64,000 nucleotides of DNA from Clostridiales bacterium (GTDB lineage: Bacteria; Bacillota; Clostridia; Peptostreptococcales; Anaerovoracaceae): the NCBI GenBank assembly GCA_009911365.1, contig QXXF01000002.1:62001-126000 (forward strand), in the 5' to 3' direction. A model generated the notes under the pieces. The model was given only the letters and a program-made list of their open reading frames with translations, ran no database searches and was not told the origin of the DNA. Position numbers and translations under genes: made by a program. Numbering within the stretch: position 1 is the stretch's first letter; the number at the start of each line of letters is the position of its first letter. Shown here piece by piece: positions 56,323-64,000 of the stretch.

Positions 56323-57951
56323 TTACTTTTTAGAAACGTCCAAGAACTTTGGTTCTCCTTCCATGATCGTTGGATGCGCCGTGTAGCCTTGCACCGTGCT
56401 GTTGAGCACGGACCAGCCATTTTTGTTGTAGATTGGCACCCAAAGCGCTTCTTCTGCGGCGACTTTCTGGATTTCTTCATAGCATTCCATTCTTTTCGCC
56501 TCATCTGTAATGCTTCTTGCTTCTAACAGCAGCTTGTCGATTTCTGGGCTGCTCCACCGGGAACGGTTCGGCGCCGGCATGTTCTTGCTGTACATGTATT
56601 CCTGTAGCATGTCTTCTGCGGAGTTGATGTAAGTGCCCATGATCAGCACGTCAAAATCATTGTTTCCTTCAGCACCCACTCTTTCCCAGAAGTCAGCGGA
56701 AGAGCTGTTCACGACCACGTCAATGCCGATCTTTTTCATCTGCGCTTGGAACAATTCTGCTGTCTTAGCATCTTCGTCAGAAGAACAGTATGAGATCTCC
56801 ATGGAAAGCTTTTTGCCATCTTTATAGCGGTATCCATCGCTTTCCAGCTTGTAGCCGTTATCCTCTAGCAGCTTAGCTGCGGCTTCCACATCATGCTTGT
56901 AGAAATCTTTGCCTTCGGCCCAATTCCATTTGTAGCCTTCTGGAAGGCCAGAATACATAGCCTCCGCATGGCCGCTCATAACCGTATTGATAATCTCATC
57001 TCTGTCAATTGCCATGTTGCATGCTTTTCTTACAGCCTTGTCAGGCACTCTCTCTGTCTGGAACATCAAAAATACAGGATAAGGCGGCTTGTACTCGGCC
57101 AGTGTGTAGTCGCCTTTTTCCAACAAAGCGTCCAGCTCGTTGGCGAACACGCAGCCGTTGCCTAAAATATCCACGTTGCCAGCTTCAAATTCCATCTGCC
57201 TGGTTCCTGGTTCTGGCAGAAATCTCACCTTGACCCCTGAAACATGGGCTGGTCCCTGGTTTTCAAAGATGGAGGAACCCCACGTGTAGTCATCGTTTCT
57301 AACCATTTTGATATAATCACTAGCCACATATTCTTCAAATTTGAACGGGCCTGTTCCATCCACCACTTCTGTGCCGTATACCTTGTCATCAGCTTTTGCC
57401 TGTTCCACGGCTTCCTTGTTCATGATGGAAGCCACAGGGACTGTCATGTTGACCAGGAAATTGTTGTCTGGCTGCGTCATGTTGACCACGACCGTCTTTT
57501 CGTCTGGTGCTTCGATGGTGTCAACGAAGTCCAGATAATAAGAGTAGCAAGTACCGGTCTCTGTCTTCCAGCGTTCCCAAGTCCATTTTACGTCTTCAGC
57601 GGTCAGTGCTTTTCCACTGTGGAATTTAACGCCATCTTTCAGATGGAAAGTATAAGTTTTTCCGTCATCAGACACTTTCCACGTTTCTGCCAGCGCATCT
57701 TTGATGGTCTCGCCGTCGAAGTCCGTGGTGACAATGGTGTCGTACATCTGATTGACATACTGCCAGTCGCCATAGTTGGATGTCATCTGCGGATCCAATA
57801 TGCAGCTGGCACCTATGGAATACGTGCCCACCACCAGTTCATCAGAAGCTTTGCCGCTGTCACTGTCACCGCCGCCACAGGAGGCTAAGGTGAAGGCCAT
57901 GACAAAGATCAGTAACGCTATGCCGATGGTTCTCAATTTCTGTTTTAACAT
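56323..57951 (-). CDS. Peptide/nickel-type ABC solute-binding lipoprotein
   Basis: 542 residues. Lipobox TLASC with lipidated C25, then an acidic Ser/Gly/Asp linker. SBP_bac_5 (family 5) fold: LDPQMTSNYGDWQYVNQMYD, LAETWKVSDDGKTYTFHLKD, GVKFHSGKALTAEDVKWTWE and ACNMAIDRDEI. Extracytoplasmic receptor that hands solute to an Opp/Dpp-type ABC transporter. The ATPases encoded at 62442 and 63410 are its probable partners; permeases would lie right of the window. Confidence 0.92.
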   Translation of the reverse strand: MLKQKLRTIGIALLIFVMAFTLASCGGGDSDSGKASDELVVGTYSIGASCILDPQMTSNYGDWQYVNQMYDTIVTTDFDGETIKDALAETWKVSDDGKTYTFHLKDGVKFHSGKALTAEDVKWTWERWKTETGTCYSYYLDFVDTIEAPDEKTVVVNMTQPDNNFLVNMTVPVASIMNKEAVEQAKADDKVYGTEVVDGTGPFKFEEYVASDYIKMVRNDDYTWGSSIFENQGPAHVSGVKVRFLPEPGTRQMEFEAGNVDILGNGCVFANELDALLEKGDYTLAEYKPPYPVFLMFQTERVPDKAVRKACNMAIDRDEIINTVMSGHAEAMYSGLPEGYKWNWAEGKDFYKHDVEAAAKLLEDNGYKLESDGYRYKDGKKLSMEISYCSSDEDAKTAELFQAQMKKIGIDVVVNSSSADFWERVGAEGNNDFDVLIMGTYINSAEDMLQEYMYSKNMPAPNRSRWSSPEIDKLLLEARSITDEAKRMECYEEIQKVAAEEALWVPIYNKNGWSVLNSTVQGYTAHPTIMEGEPKFLDVSKK

Positions 57952-58021
57952 CTTTCTTTCCTCGTTTCTTTCATATTTTGAAAAGCGGGCGGATAAAGCC
58001 CTGCTTTTTCAACAAAGTTCA

Positions 58022-59476
58022 TTAACCCTCGTACTTGGGGCACGCCAGCGGAGACAGTTCGTCCACGCTGCGATGGAACCGATCGTGCTGGGCTGTTCTG
58101 CTCCAAGAGCCTTCGGAAACCTCCTGCAGCTCCAGGGCCAGTTCTCTTTCATCCACCCCTGGGATCCGGCCATCCTTCACCACTTGCCTCCCGCCTACAT
58201 AGACCTGACTGATGGAGTGCCTGGTGGCGCTGTAGACGATGTTCTTCACTACGTCCCGCACCGGACTCATTTCAATGGAATCCAGACCGAACACCACAAA
58301 GTCCGCCTTAGCGCCCTTTTCCAGTTTCCCCAGGTCTCTGCGGCCCAGGGCTTTCGCACCGTTGATGGTTCCTGCGTTGAAAATGTCTTTCGCGTTCACG
58401 GCAAAGGTGGTCCTGTCCACGATCTTGCCCATGACCGTTGCCATGCGCATTTCCTGGATAAAATCAGAAGGGAAGGTGTCCGTTCCGATGGTCATGTTCA
58501 CGCCGTACTCCTGATACTTGGCAAAGGACTGCAGCGTGTTTCCGCCTCTGGAAATGGCGATGGGACAATGGGCCACCGTGGTCTTGCTGTCGCCCAGTAG
58601 CTTCAAATCGCTGTCTCCAGCCATGTTAATGGCGCTGTGGCCTGTGATGTACAGACAGTGGGCCACAATGGAATCTTCGCCCAGCATGCCTGTGTCTGCC
58701 ATGAGCCGCACCGGCGTTTTGCCGTACATGCGGATGCAGGTCTCGAATTCCAGAGGGCCTTCCGCACCGTGGATGGTAATCCGCTTGTCCATCTTGTCCG
58801 CTCTTTTTCTGACTTCCTTCAGCATATCCGGCGTGCAGTACATGGTCTGGGTCGGTGCCCAGATGCCTCTGATCCTGCCGTCATAGGTGCCATCGATGTC
58901 ACGGATCAGTTGCTCCGCCTCATCAATACGGTCAAATCCTTCCTTTTCGTCAAATTCACAGACTGCCGAATGTCCGTCAGGCGAATACCAGATGCTTTGC
59001 TCTTCATAACGGTCTCCCGCTCTCACTGGCGCACCCACATAGGCCCGCATGCCCATTTCTCCAGCCAGCTCCGCCTCTGTTCTGGAGTAGCCGCCGCCAT
59101 AGATCAAAGAAGTGGTGCACCCGCTCTTGAGGATCTCCGCCAGGTTCAGCTTAGCCTGCAAATATGCGCCTCTTTCGCCCAGGGACATCACCAATGCGTA
59201 ATCGTATAACGTGCCCTCGTAAAAATAGGGATTTCCCACGTCTTCTCTGTAACTCTTCAGGCTGTAGACTTCACAAGGATGGGTATGCAGATTGACAAAT
59301 CCCGGCGTGATCGCAGCGTTTCCTAAATCCTCATAAGGTGCTCCCTCAGGGATCCGCGCATAGAACCCGGCCACCGTGTCTCCTTCTACGCCTAAATAAC
59401 CGTTTTCCAGAGTCTTGTGCTGGCCCGCATCCCAAACGATGATGTATTTTGCTTTGTAATATTTGATCTTGCTCAT
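58022..59476 (-). CDS. Amidohydrolase, paralogue A
   Basis: 484 residues. Start KYYKAKYIIVWDAG, metal site TPGFVNLHTHPCEV near 60-67, later His in ITIHGAEG and VAHCLYITGHS, and the Asp in IGTDTFPSD. Ends LSPLACPKYEG. Chlorohydrolase/TRZ-type (subtype III). Its two neighbours share the same layout, including the KAKYI(I/V)VW start and the (D/E)..SP..CP.. end, so the three arose by duplication. Cytoplasmic. Gap to the next gene is 15 bp. Confidence 0.9.
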   Translation of the reverse strand: MSKIKYYKAKYIIVWDAGQHKTLENGYLGVEGDTVAGFYARIPEGAPYEDLGNAAITPGFVNLHTHPCEVYSLKSYREDVGNPYFYEGTLYDYALVMSLGERGAYLQAKLNLAEILKSGCTTSLIYGGGYSRTEAELAGEMGMRAYVGAPVRAGDRYEEQSIWYSPDGHSAVCEFDEKEGFDRIDEAEQLIRDIDGTYDGRIRGIWAPTQTMYCTPDMLKEVRKRADKMDKRITIHGAEGPLEFETCIRMYGKTPVRLMADTGMLGEDSIVAHCLYITGHSAINMAGDSDLKLLGDSKTTVAHCPIAISRGGNTLQSFAKYQEYGVNMTIGTDTFPSDFIQEMRMATVMGKIVDRTTFAVNAKDIFNAGTINGAKALGRRDLGKLEKGAKADFVVFGLDSIEMSPVRDVVKNIVYSATRHSISQVYVGGRQVVKDGRIPGVDERELALELQEVSEGSWSRTAQHDRFHRSVDELSPLACPKYEG

Positions 59477-59491
59477 TGCTTCACCTCTTGT

Positions 59492-60934
59492 TCATATTCT
59501 TGGAAAACTCATGGGATAAAACGCGTCCATGGTCTTTCCATCCTGAGTCTTCAACTTCTTCCAGGCTTCCTCGCCAATGGCCTGCAGCTCTTCACAAAGA
59601 CTCTTTTCGTCCAGGCCGCAGACTTTTCCATCTTCGACCACCTGCTTGCCTCCCACGTAAACTTGTGAAATGGAATGCCTGGTGCCGCTATAGATCAAGC
59701 TCTTCACCACATCCCTGGATGGAGTCATCTCAATGGTGCGCAGATCCACGATGGAAAAGTCCGCCATGGCCCCTTTGCAGAGCCGCCCCAGATCTTGCCT
59801 TCCCAGGGCCTTCGCACCATTGATGGTGGCTGCGTTGAAAATGTCCTGGGCCCTGGTCTTGTAGGTGGTACGCTCTTGAGATTTGGCCATGAACGCCGCT
59901 AGTCTCATCTCCTGTACCATGTCTGATGGGAAGGTGTCTGTCCCCATGCCTACGTTGACTCCGGCGTCAGCGTACTTCCCAAAGGACTCCAGATTGGTGC
60001 CTACTCTGATAAATGGCGTGGGGCTATGAGCCACGTTGCTCTTTGTGCTTCCCAAAAGTTTCAGATCCTTGTTGCTCCTGATAAATACTTGACTGTGCCC
60101 TGACACGAACACGCAGTGGGCCAGAACCACGTCTTCGCCCAAAAGACCAGTATCATATAAAAGTTCCACCGGCGTTTTCCCGTAAAGCCTGACGCAGCCT
60201 TCAAACTCCGCCAGGTCCTCTGCCACATGAATGGTGATGCCCACACCCAGTTTATCCGCCGCTTTTCTGGTTTCCTTCAGCATGGCAGGCGTACATGTCA
60301 TGGACTGGGTGGGCCCCATCATGATATGGACCCGTCCGTCAAAAGTCCCGTCATAATCCCGGGCCAATTCTTCCGCTTCCCGGATCCGCTGAAATCCGCT
60401 TTCTTCGTCAAAGTCGTAGGTCACGGAATGTCCGTCAGGCGAATGCCAAACGCTGTCTGCCTCCATCCTGTCTCCGGCCCTAATGCCCGCGCCTACATAG
60501 GCCCGCAGTCCCATGTGACCTGCGGTTTCCGCTTCCAACCTGGAATAAGGCCCGCCGTAGATCAGGGACGTGGTGCAGCCGCTTTTCACCAGCTCCACCA
60601 GGTTTAATTGGGTCTGCAGCTCTGCGCCCCGCTTTCCCAAAGCCGGAAAGGGATAATCCATGAGCGTGGATTCAAAGAAATTGGGATTTCCACAGTCTTC
60701 GATATAGCTTTTGATGCTGAACACTTCTGATGGATGGGTGTGCAGATTGACAAATCCCGGTATGATGGCCGCATTTCCCAGATCTTCGCACCGTGCGCCT
60801 TCCGGCAAATGGTTCCTGTAACCGGCGATCTTCTTGCCCTCTACGGCTAAATAGCCGTTTTCCAGAATACGATGACTTCCCTCTTCCCAAACCACGATAT
60901 ACTTGGCTTTGAAAAATTTTATGTTGTTGCTCAC
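59492..60934 (-). CDS. Amidohydrolase, paralogue B
   Basis: 480 residues from the GTG at 60934, which has AGGAGGAGG upstream; the frame extends to 61057 within paralogue C but has no ribosome site. Metal site IPGFVNLHTHPSEVF, His in ITIHVAED and LAHCVFVSGHSQ, and Asp in MGTDTFPSD. The third His region reads VAHSPTPFIR, where the others have AHCP. Sequence VVWEEGSHRILENGYLA at the start matches the other two. Confidence 0.9.
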   Translation of the reverse strand: MSNNIKFFKAKYIVVWEEGSHRILENGYLAVEGKKIAGYRNHLPEGARCEDLGNAAIIPGFVNLHTHPSEVFSIKSYIEDCGNPNFFESTLMDYPFPALGKRGAELQTQLNLVELVKSGCTTSLIYGGPYSRLEAETAGHMGLRAYVGAGIRAGDRMEADSVWHSPDGHSVTYDFDEESGFQRIREAEELARDYDGTFDGRVHIMMGPTQSMTCTPAMLKETRKAADKLGVGITIHVAEDLAEFEGCVRLYGKTPVELLYDTGLLGEDVVLAHCVFVSGHSQVFIRSNKDLKLLGSTKSNVAHSPTPFIRVGTNLESFGKYADAGVNVGMGTDTFPSDMVQEMRLAAFMAKSQERTTYKTRAQDIFNAATINGAKALGRQDLGRLCKGAMADFSIVDLRTIEMTPSRDVVKSLIYSGTRHSISQVYVGGKQVVEDGKVCGLDEKSLCEELQAIGEEAWKKLKTQDGKTMDAFYPMSFPRI

Positions 60935-60968
60935 GTTCCTCCTCCTCTTGTTATGATCTGACTGTTCC

Positions 60969-62417
60969 TTATATTTTCGGACAGGACAGCGGCGACAAAG
61001 CATCGATCTCCTTGCGCTGCCATCCCTTTTCCTTGGCTTTCTTCCATCCTGCCTCAAAAAGCTCCTGCAGCTGTCCGCTCAGGTCCGCTTCATCGATGCC
61101 CTTGACTTTTCCATCTCTGACAATGCAGCGGCCGTCTACGTAGACCCTGTCCACAGAATGCCTGGTCGCGCTGTAAATGAGACTTTTCACTACGTCCCGT
61201 ACCGGTGTCATCTCCATATTATCCAGCTTAATCACAGAAAAATCTGCTTTGCATCCTGGTGCTAATTTGCCTAGATCGTTTCGGCCCAAGGCATGGGCTC
61301 CGTTAACAGTGGCCGCATAGAAAATGTCTCTGGCACTTGTGGCAAAGGTGCTGCGACCGGTGATTTTTCCCATGATCGCCGCCATGCGGGCTTCCTGAAT
61401 AAAATCCGAAGGAAATGTGTCTGTGCCGATCCCCATGTTGATTCCCACCTGCGAGTATCTCTCAAAAGTTTCCAGCGTGTCGCCTTCTCTGGCAAGGACC
61501 ATGGGACAATGGGCAACCGTAACACCTGCCTGTCCCAGCAACAGCAGATCACGGCCTCTCATATTGATCTGTGAATGACCAGTGACGCAGCAGCAATGGG
61601 CAATGATCAGATCTTCGCCCAAAAGGCCGGATTCGTGCATCACTTCCACCGGTGTCTTGCCTCGCTGGCGAATGGAAGTCTCAAATTCAATGAAATCCTC
61701 GCTGCCGTGAATGGTGATGCCGATGCCGTGCTTGTCCGCTGCTTTCCGCGTTTGCCGCAGCATTTCCTCTGTGCAGGTCATGGTCTGGGTAGGCGCCAGC
61801 AGACCTTTGACCCTGCCGCCAGGCGACCCTTCCAGATTTTTGGCGAAGGCCACGGCTTCTTCAAGTCTCTCCATGCCGCTTTTTTCATCAAACGAGAAAG
61901 TGAGGCTATGCCCATCCTGGGAATCCCAGATGCTGATCTCCTCTTTTGCGTCGCCTGCCCGGATTCCCCAGCCAACATAGGCTCTGATGCCTATTTCTTC
62001 TGCGGTTTGAGCCTCTAGTTCCGACTCAGGGCCGCCGAAGATCAGCACCGTGGCGCAGCCGCTTTTGAGAATCTCCGCCAAATTCAGCTTTGCCTGGATC
62101 AGCGCGCTTTCTTTCCCTGCTGAAACAAGCCCCGCGTAGTCATACATGGTGGAATCGTAAAAATTTGGATTTCCCTGATCTTCCTTATAGCTTCTGCCTC
62201 CATATACTTCTGACGGATGGCAGTGCAGATTGATGAACCCGGGTAAAATGGCGGCATTGCCCAGATCCTCATAAGGCGCGCCTTTAGGGACGTTTTGATG
62301 AAAGGCCACAATTTGCGTATCCTGTACTTCCAGATACCCGTTTTCCAACTGACAATGCTTTTCTCCGTCCCATACAATGATATATTTTGCCTTTAAAAAG
62401 TAATGTTCCTTTTCCAA
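60969..62417 (-). CDS. Amidohydrolase, paralogue C
   Basis: 482 residues from the TTG at 62417, which has AGGAGG eight bases before; the GTG three codons earlier overlaps that site. Metal site LPGFINLHCHPSEVYG, His in ITIHGSED and IAHCCCVTGHSQ, Asp in IGTDTFPSD, and end LSPLSCPKI. First amidohydrolase after the ABC ATPases (24-bp gap), so expression follows import. Confidence 0.9.
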   Translation of the reverse strand: MEKEHYFLKAKYIIVWDGEKHCQLENGYLEVQDTQIVAFHQNVPKGAPYEDLGNAAILPGFINLHCHPSEVYGGRSYKEDQGNPNFYDSTMYDYAGLVSAGKESALIQAKLNLAEILKSGCATVLIFGGPESELEAQTAEEIGIRAYVGWGIRAGDAKEEISIWDSQDGHSLTFSFDEKSGMERLEEAVAFAKNLEGSPGGRVKGLLAPTQTMTCTEEMLRQTRKAADKHGIGITIHGSEDFIEFETSIRQRGKTPVEVMHESGLLGEDLIIAHCCCVTGHSQINMRGRDLLLLGQAGVTVAHCPMVLAREGDTLETFERYSQVGINMGIGTDTFPSDFIQEARMAAIMGKITGRSTFATSARDIFYAATVNGAHALGRNDLGKLAPGCKADFSVIKLDNMEMTPVRDVVKSLIYSATRHSVDRVYVDGRCIVRDGKVKGIDEADLSGQLQELFEAGWKKAKEKGWQRKEIDALSPLSCPKI

Positions 62418-62441
62418 TGAATCCACCTCCTTATAGGTTTG

Positions 62442-63410
62442 TCATGCCAGATGGCAGGCCACTATATGGCCCTCTTCGATGTCCCTCAGTTCCGGTGCTG
62501 TGGTCCTGCAAATTTCCTGTGCCTTGGCGCATCTGGTGCAAAACCTGCACCCCGCAGGAGGATCCACTGGGCTGGGCGTATCGCCTTCCAAGAGGATCCT
62601 TTCTTTTTTCAAGGAGGGATCTGGAATCGGAATGGCTGACAACAGAGCCTGAGTGTATGGATGGGAGGGATTTCTGTACAAATCATCTCTCTTGGCGATC
62701 TCCATCACCTTGCCCAAATACATGACGATGATTCTGTCACAGATGTATTCCACAACCGACAGGTCATGAGAAATGAACAGCATGGTCAGCCCGAAATCCT
62801 CTTTGAGTTCTATGAGCAAGTTCAAGATCTGTGATCTTACGGAAACGTCCAGTGCGGAAACCGGCTCATCGCAGATCATGAACTTGGGATCTGCGGCCAG
62901 GACTCTAGCAATGCCGATACGCTGCCGCTGTCCACCTGAAAACTCGTGCGGGTAGCGATCCGCGAAGCTTTTTTCCAGGCCAACGATCTCTAGCAATTCT
63001 TCGACCCTCTGCCGCCGCTCTTTGCGAGTCCCTTTTTTCTGAATCTCCATGGGTTCCGCAATCGTGTCCGCGATGCGCATCCTTGGACTCAGGGAAGAAT
63101 AAGGGTCCTGAAACACGATCTGCAGTTCGCTGCGCATCTTGCGAAGCTCTCTTTTCTTCATGCCCATTAATTCTTTGCCTTCAAAGACGATACTGCCTGA
63201 TGTGGGTTCTGTCAAACCCAGGATGGAGCGGCTGATCGTTGTCTTCCCGCAACCGCTTTCTCCCACTAGCCCCAGCACTTCGCCTTTGTAGACATCGAAA
63301 GAAACTCCATCAACTGCTTTTACGAAAGAAGTGGGTTTTCCGATCAGCTTTTCATCTACAGAAAACCATTTTTTGATATCGTTTATGGACAATAATATTT
63401 CCTTTTCCAC
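62442..63410 (-). CDS. oppF: Oligopeptide-type ABC ATPase (OppF)
   Basis: 322 residues, GTG start overlapping the oppD stop by one base (TAGTG). Walker A GESGCGKTTIS near 50, Q loop IVFQDPYSSLSPRM, signature SGGQRQRIGIARVLA, Walker B MICDEPVSALDVS, and C-terminal oligopeptide motif DPPAGCRFCTRCAKAQEIC. Full length. Couples ATP hydrolysis to uptake with OppD. Confidence 0.93.
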   Translation of the reverse strand: MEKEILLSINDIKKWFSVDEKLIGKPTSFVKAVDGVSFDVYKGEVLGLVGESGCGKTTISRSILGLTEPTSGSIVFEGKELMGMKKRELRKMRSELQIVFQDPYSSLSPRMRIADTIAEPMEIQKKGTRKERRQRVEELLEIVGLEKSFADRYPHEFSGGQRQRIGIARVLAADPKFMICDEPVSALDVSVRSQILNLLIELKEDFGLTMLFISHDLSVVEYICDRIIVMYLGKVMEIAKRDDLYRNPSHPYTQALLSAIPIPDPSLKKERILLEGDTPSPVDPPAGCRFCTRCAKAQEICRTTAPELRDIEEGHIVACHLA

Positions 63411-64000
63411 TATGCCTCACCTGCCTCTTTCTCCTTGGTACGCAACCAGCATCTGACCTTTCTGCCACCGCCGATTTCTTCCAGTTCAGGTTCTTTTTCT
63501 TGACAAATATCCATGGCATGTTCACACCTTGGACAGAATCTGCATCCCTTCCTGATTTGATTAGCGCCGCTCTTAAAGGGGATCATGTACAGCTTTTCAT
63601 GATTGCCGATCTTTGGAATGGACTTCATGAGTCCTTCCGTGTAAGGATGCAGCGGTTTTTCAAACAAGTTTTCCACCGTGGCTTCTTCCACCACCCTGCC
63701 AGCGTACATCACTACCACGTATTTCGCCACTTCTGCGATCACGCCCAGGTCATGGGTGATCATCATAATGGACATTTCCCGTTCCGACTGCAGCTTGCGA
63801 ATCAGGTCCAAGATCTGCGCCTGGATAGTCACGTCCAGCGCTGTGGTCGGTTCGTCCGCAATCAGCAGCTGCGGATCACAAGACAGAGCCATGGCGATCA
63901 TGGCCCGCTGCAGCATGCCGCCTGACATTTGGTGCGGATATTCTTTGACTCTCTTTTCTGGAAACGAAATGCCCACCTCTCGAAGCAAATCAATGGCCAT
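63410..64000 (-). CDS. oppD: Oligopeptide-type ABC ATPase (OppD), 5' end beyond window
   Basis: About 196 codons of the C-terminal part. Signature [20 protein letters not shown], Walker [16 protein letters not shown]-loop [14 protein letters not shown] and the C-terminal Cys-rich oligopeptide motif [16 protein letters not shown] are present. The Walker A region lies to the right of position 64000. Partner of OppF; permease genes would be expected next to it. Confidence 0.92.
   Translation of the reverse strand: MAIDLLREVGISFPEKRVKEYPHQMSGGMLQRAMIAMALSCDPQLLIADEPTTALDVTIQAQILDLIRKLQSEREMSIMMITHDLGVIAEVAKYVVVMYAGRVVEEATVENLFEKPLHPYTEGLMKSIPKIGNHEKLYMIPFKSGANQIRKGCRFCPRCEHAMDICQEKEPELEEIGGGRKVRCWLRTKEKEAGEA

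Noticed and set aside
57244-57888. 214-codon plus-strand ORF
   Set aside because: Antisense to the binding lipoprotein gene.
57776-58600. 274-codon plus-strand ORF spanning two genes
   Set aside because: Runs antisense across the lipoprotein start and amidohydrolase A; no ribosome site.

Overview
The window looks like chromosomal DNA of an anaerobic Clostridia-type Firmicute. The main evidence is an ispH-rpsA gene fusion (a clostridial arrangement), strong AGGAGG-type ribosome binding sites, a Firmicute-style tad locus, sigma-54 promoters and a PhoP-type box. Placement near the Eubacteriales/Anaerovoracaceae is inference. No tRNA, rRNA or CRISPR array was found.

Layout. (1) 1-4600 is the end of an AT-rich mobile element inserted at the 3' end of rlmD. 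It carries a secreted Ig-like protein, an XRE regulator, a MobV-type relaxase with an oriT-like hairpin region, a J-domain protein and an ORF whose only good start is through rlmD. (2) 4537-19623 is housekeeping: rlmD, tgt, queA, ruvB, ruvA, ruvC, argR, recN, ispH-rpsA, rarA and a SPOR protein. It is interrupted by an alpha/beta hydrolase and a two-gene envelope cluster (YARHG protein plus an X-Pro-Asn repeat membrane protein). (3) 19894-28164 holds an APC permease and a tad pilus operon, including a 52-residue Flp-like pilin and a TadE-like protein ending in two metal-site-like modules. (4) 28309-33934 is a sigma-54 island: an enhancer-binding regulator between two near-consensus sigma-54 promoters, one reading into a GPH symporter and a nitrilase-family amidase, the other into an MFS transporter. 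(5) 34039-41053 holds a CPA2 antiporter, PhoR/PhoB, a Na/Pi cotransporter with an upstream Pho-box array, and ychF. (6) 41516-43240 is a decayed cluster: a DUF1016 nuclease with three lesions, a PglX-like methylase tail and an MBL-fold tail. (7) 43333-47909 holds a flavoprotein, an agmatinase-family ureohydrolase, a hydrolase, GNATs and a 207-bp element bounded by inverted repeats. (8) 48140-64000 is a large catabolic region on the minus strand: oppD and oppF, three paralogous amidohydrolases, a peptide-type binding lipoprotein, a fourth amidohydrolase, an AraC regulator, then a creatinase-like M24 protein, a YtcJ-like amidohydrolase and an NhaC antiporter.

How it may work together. The right third looks like an uptake-and-deamination/hydrolysis system. 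An Opp-type ABC transporter imports a solute, several cytoplasmic metal-dependent amidohydrolases act on it, and an AraC protein with a large non-canonical C-terminus may sense it. With the sigma-54 amidase/transporter island and the agmatinase, the window is rich in C-N bond hydrolases, suggesting use of nitrogenous small molecules. Substrates cannot be read from sequence.
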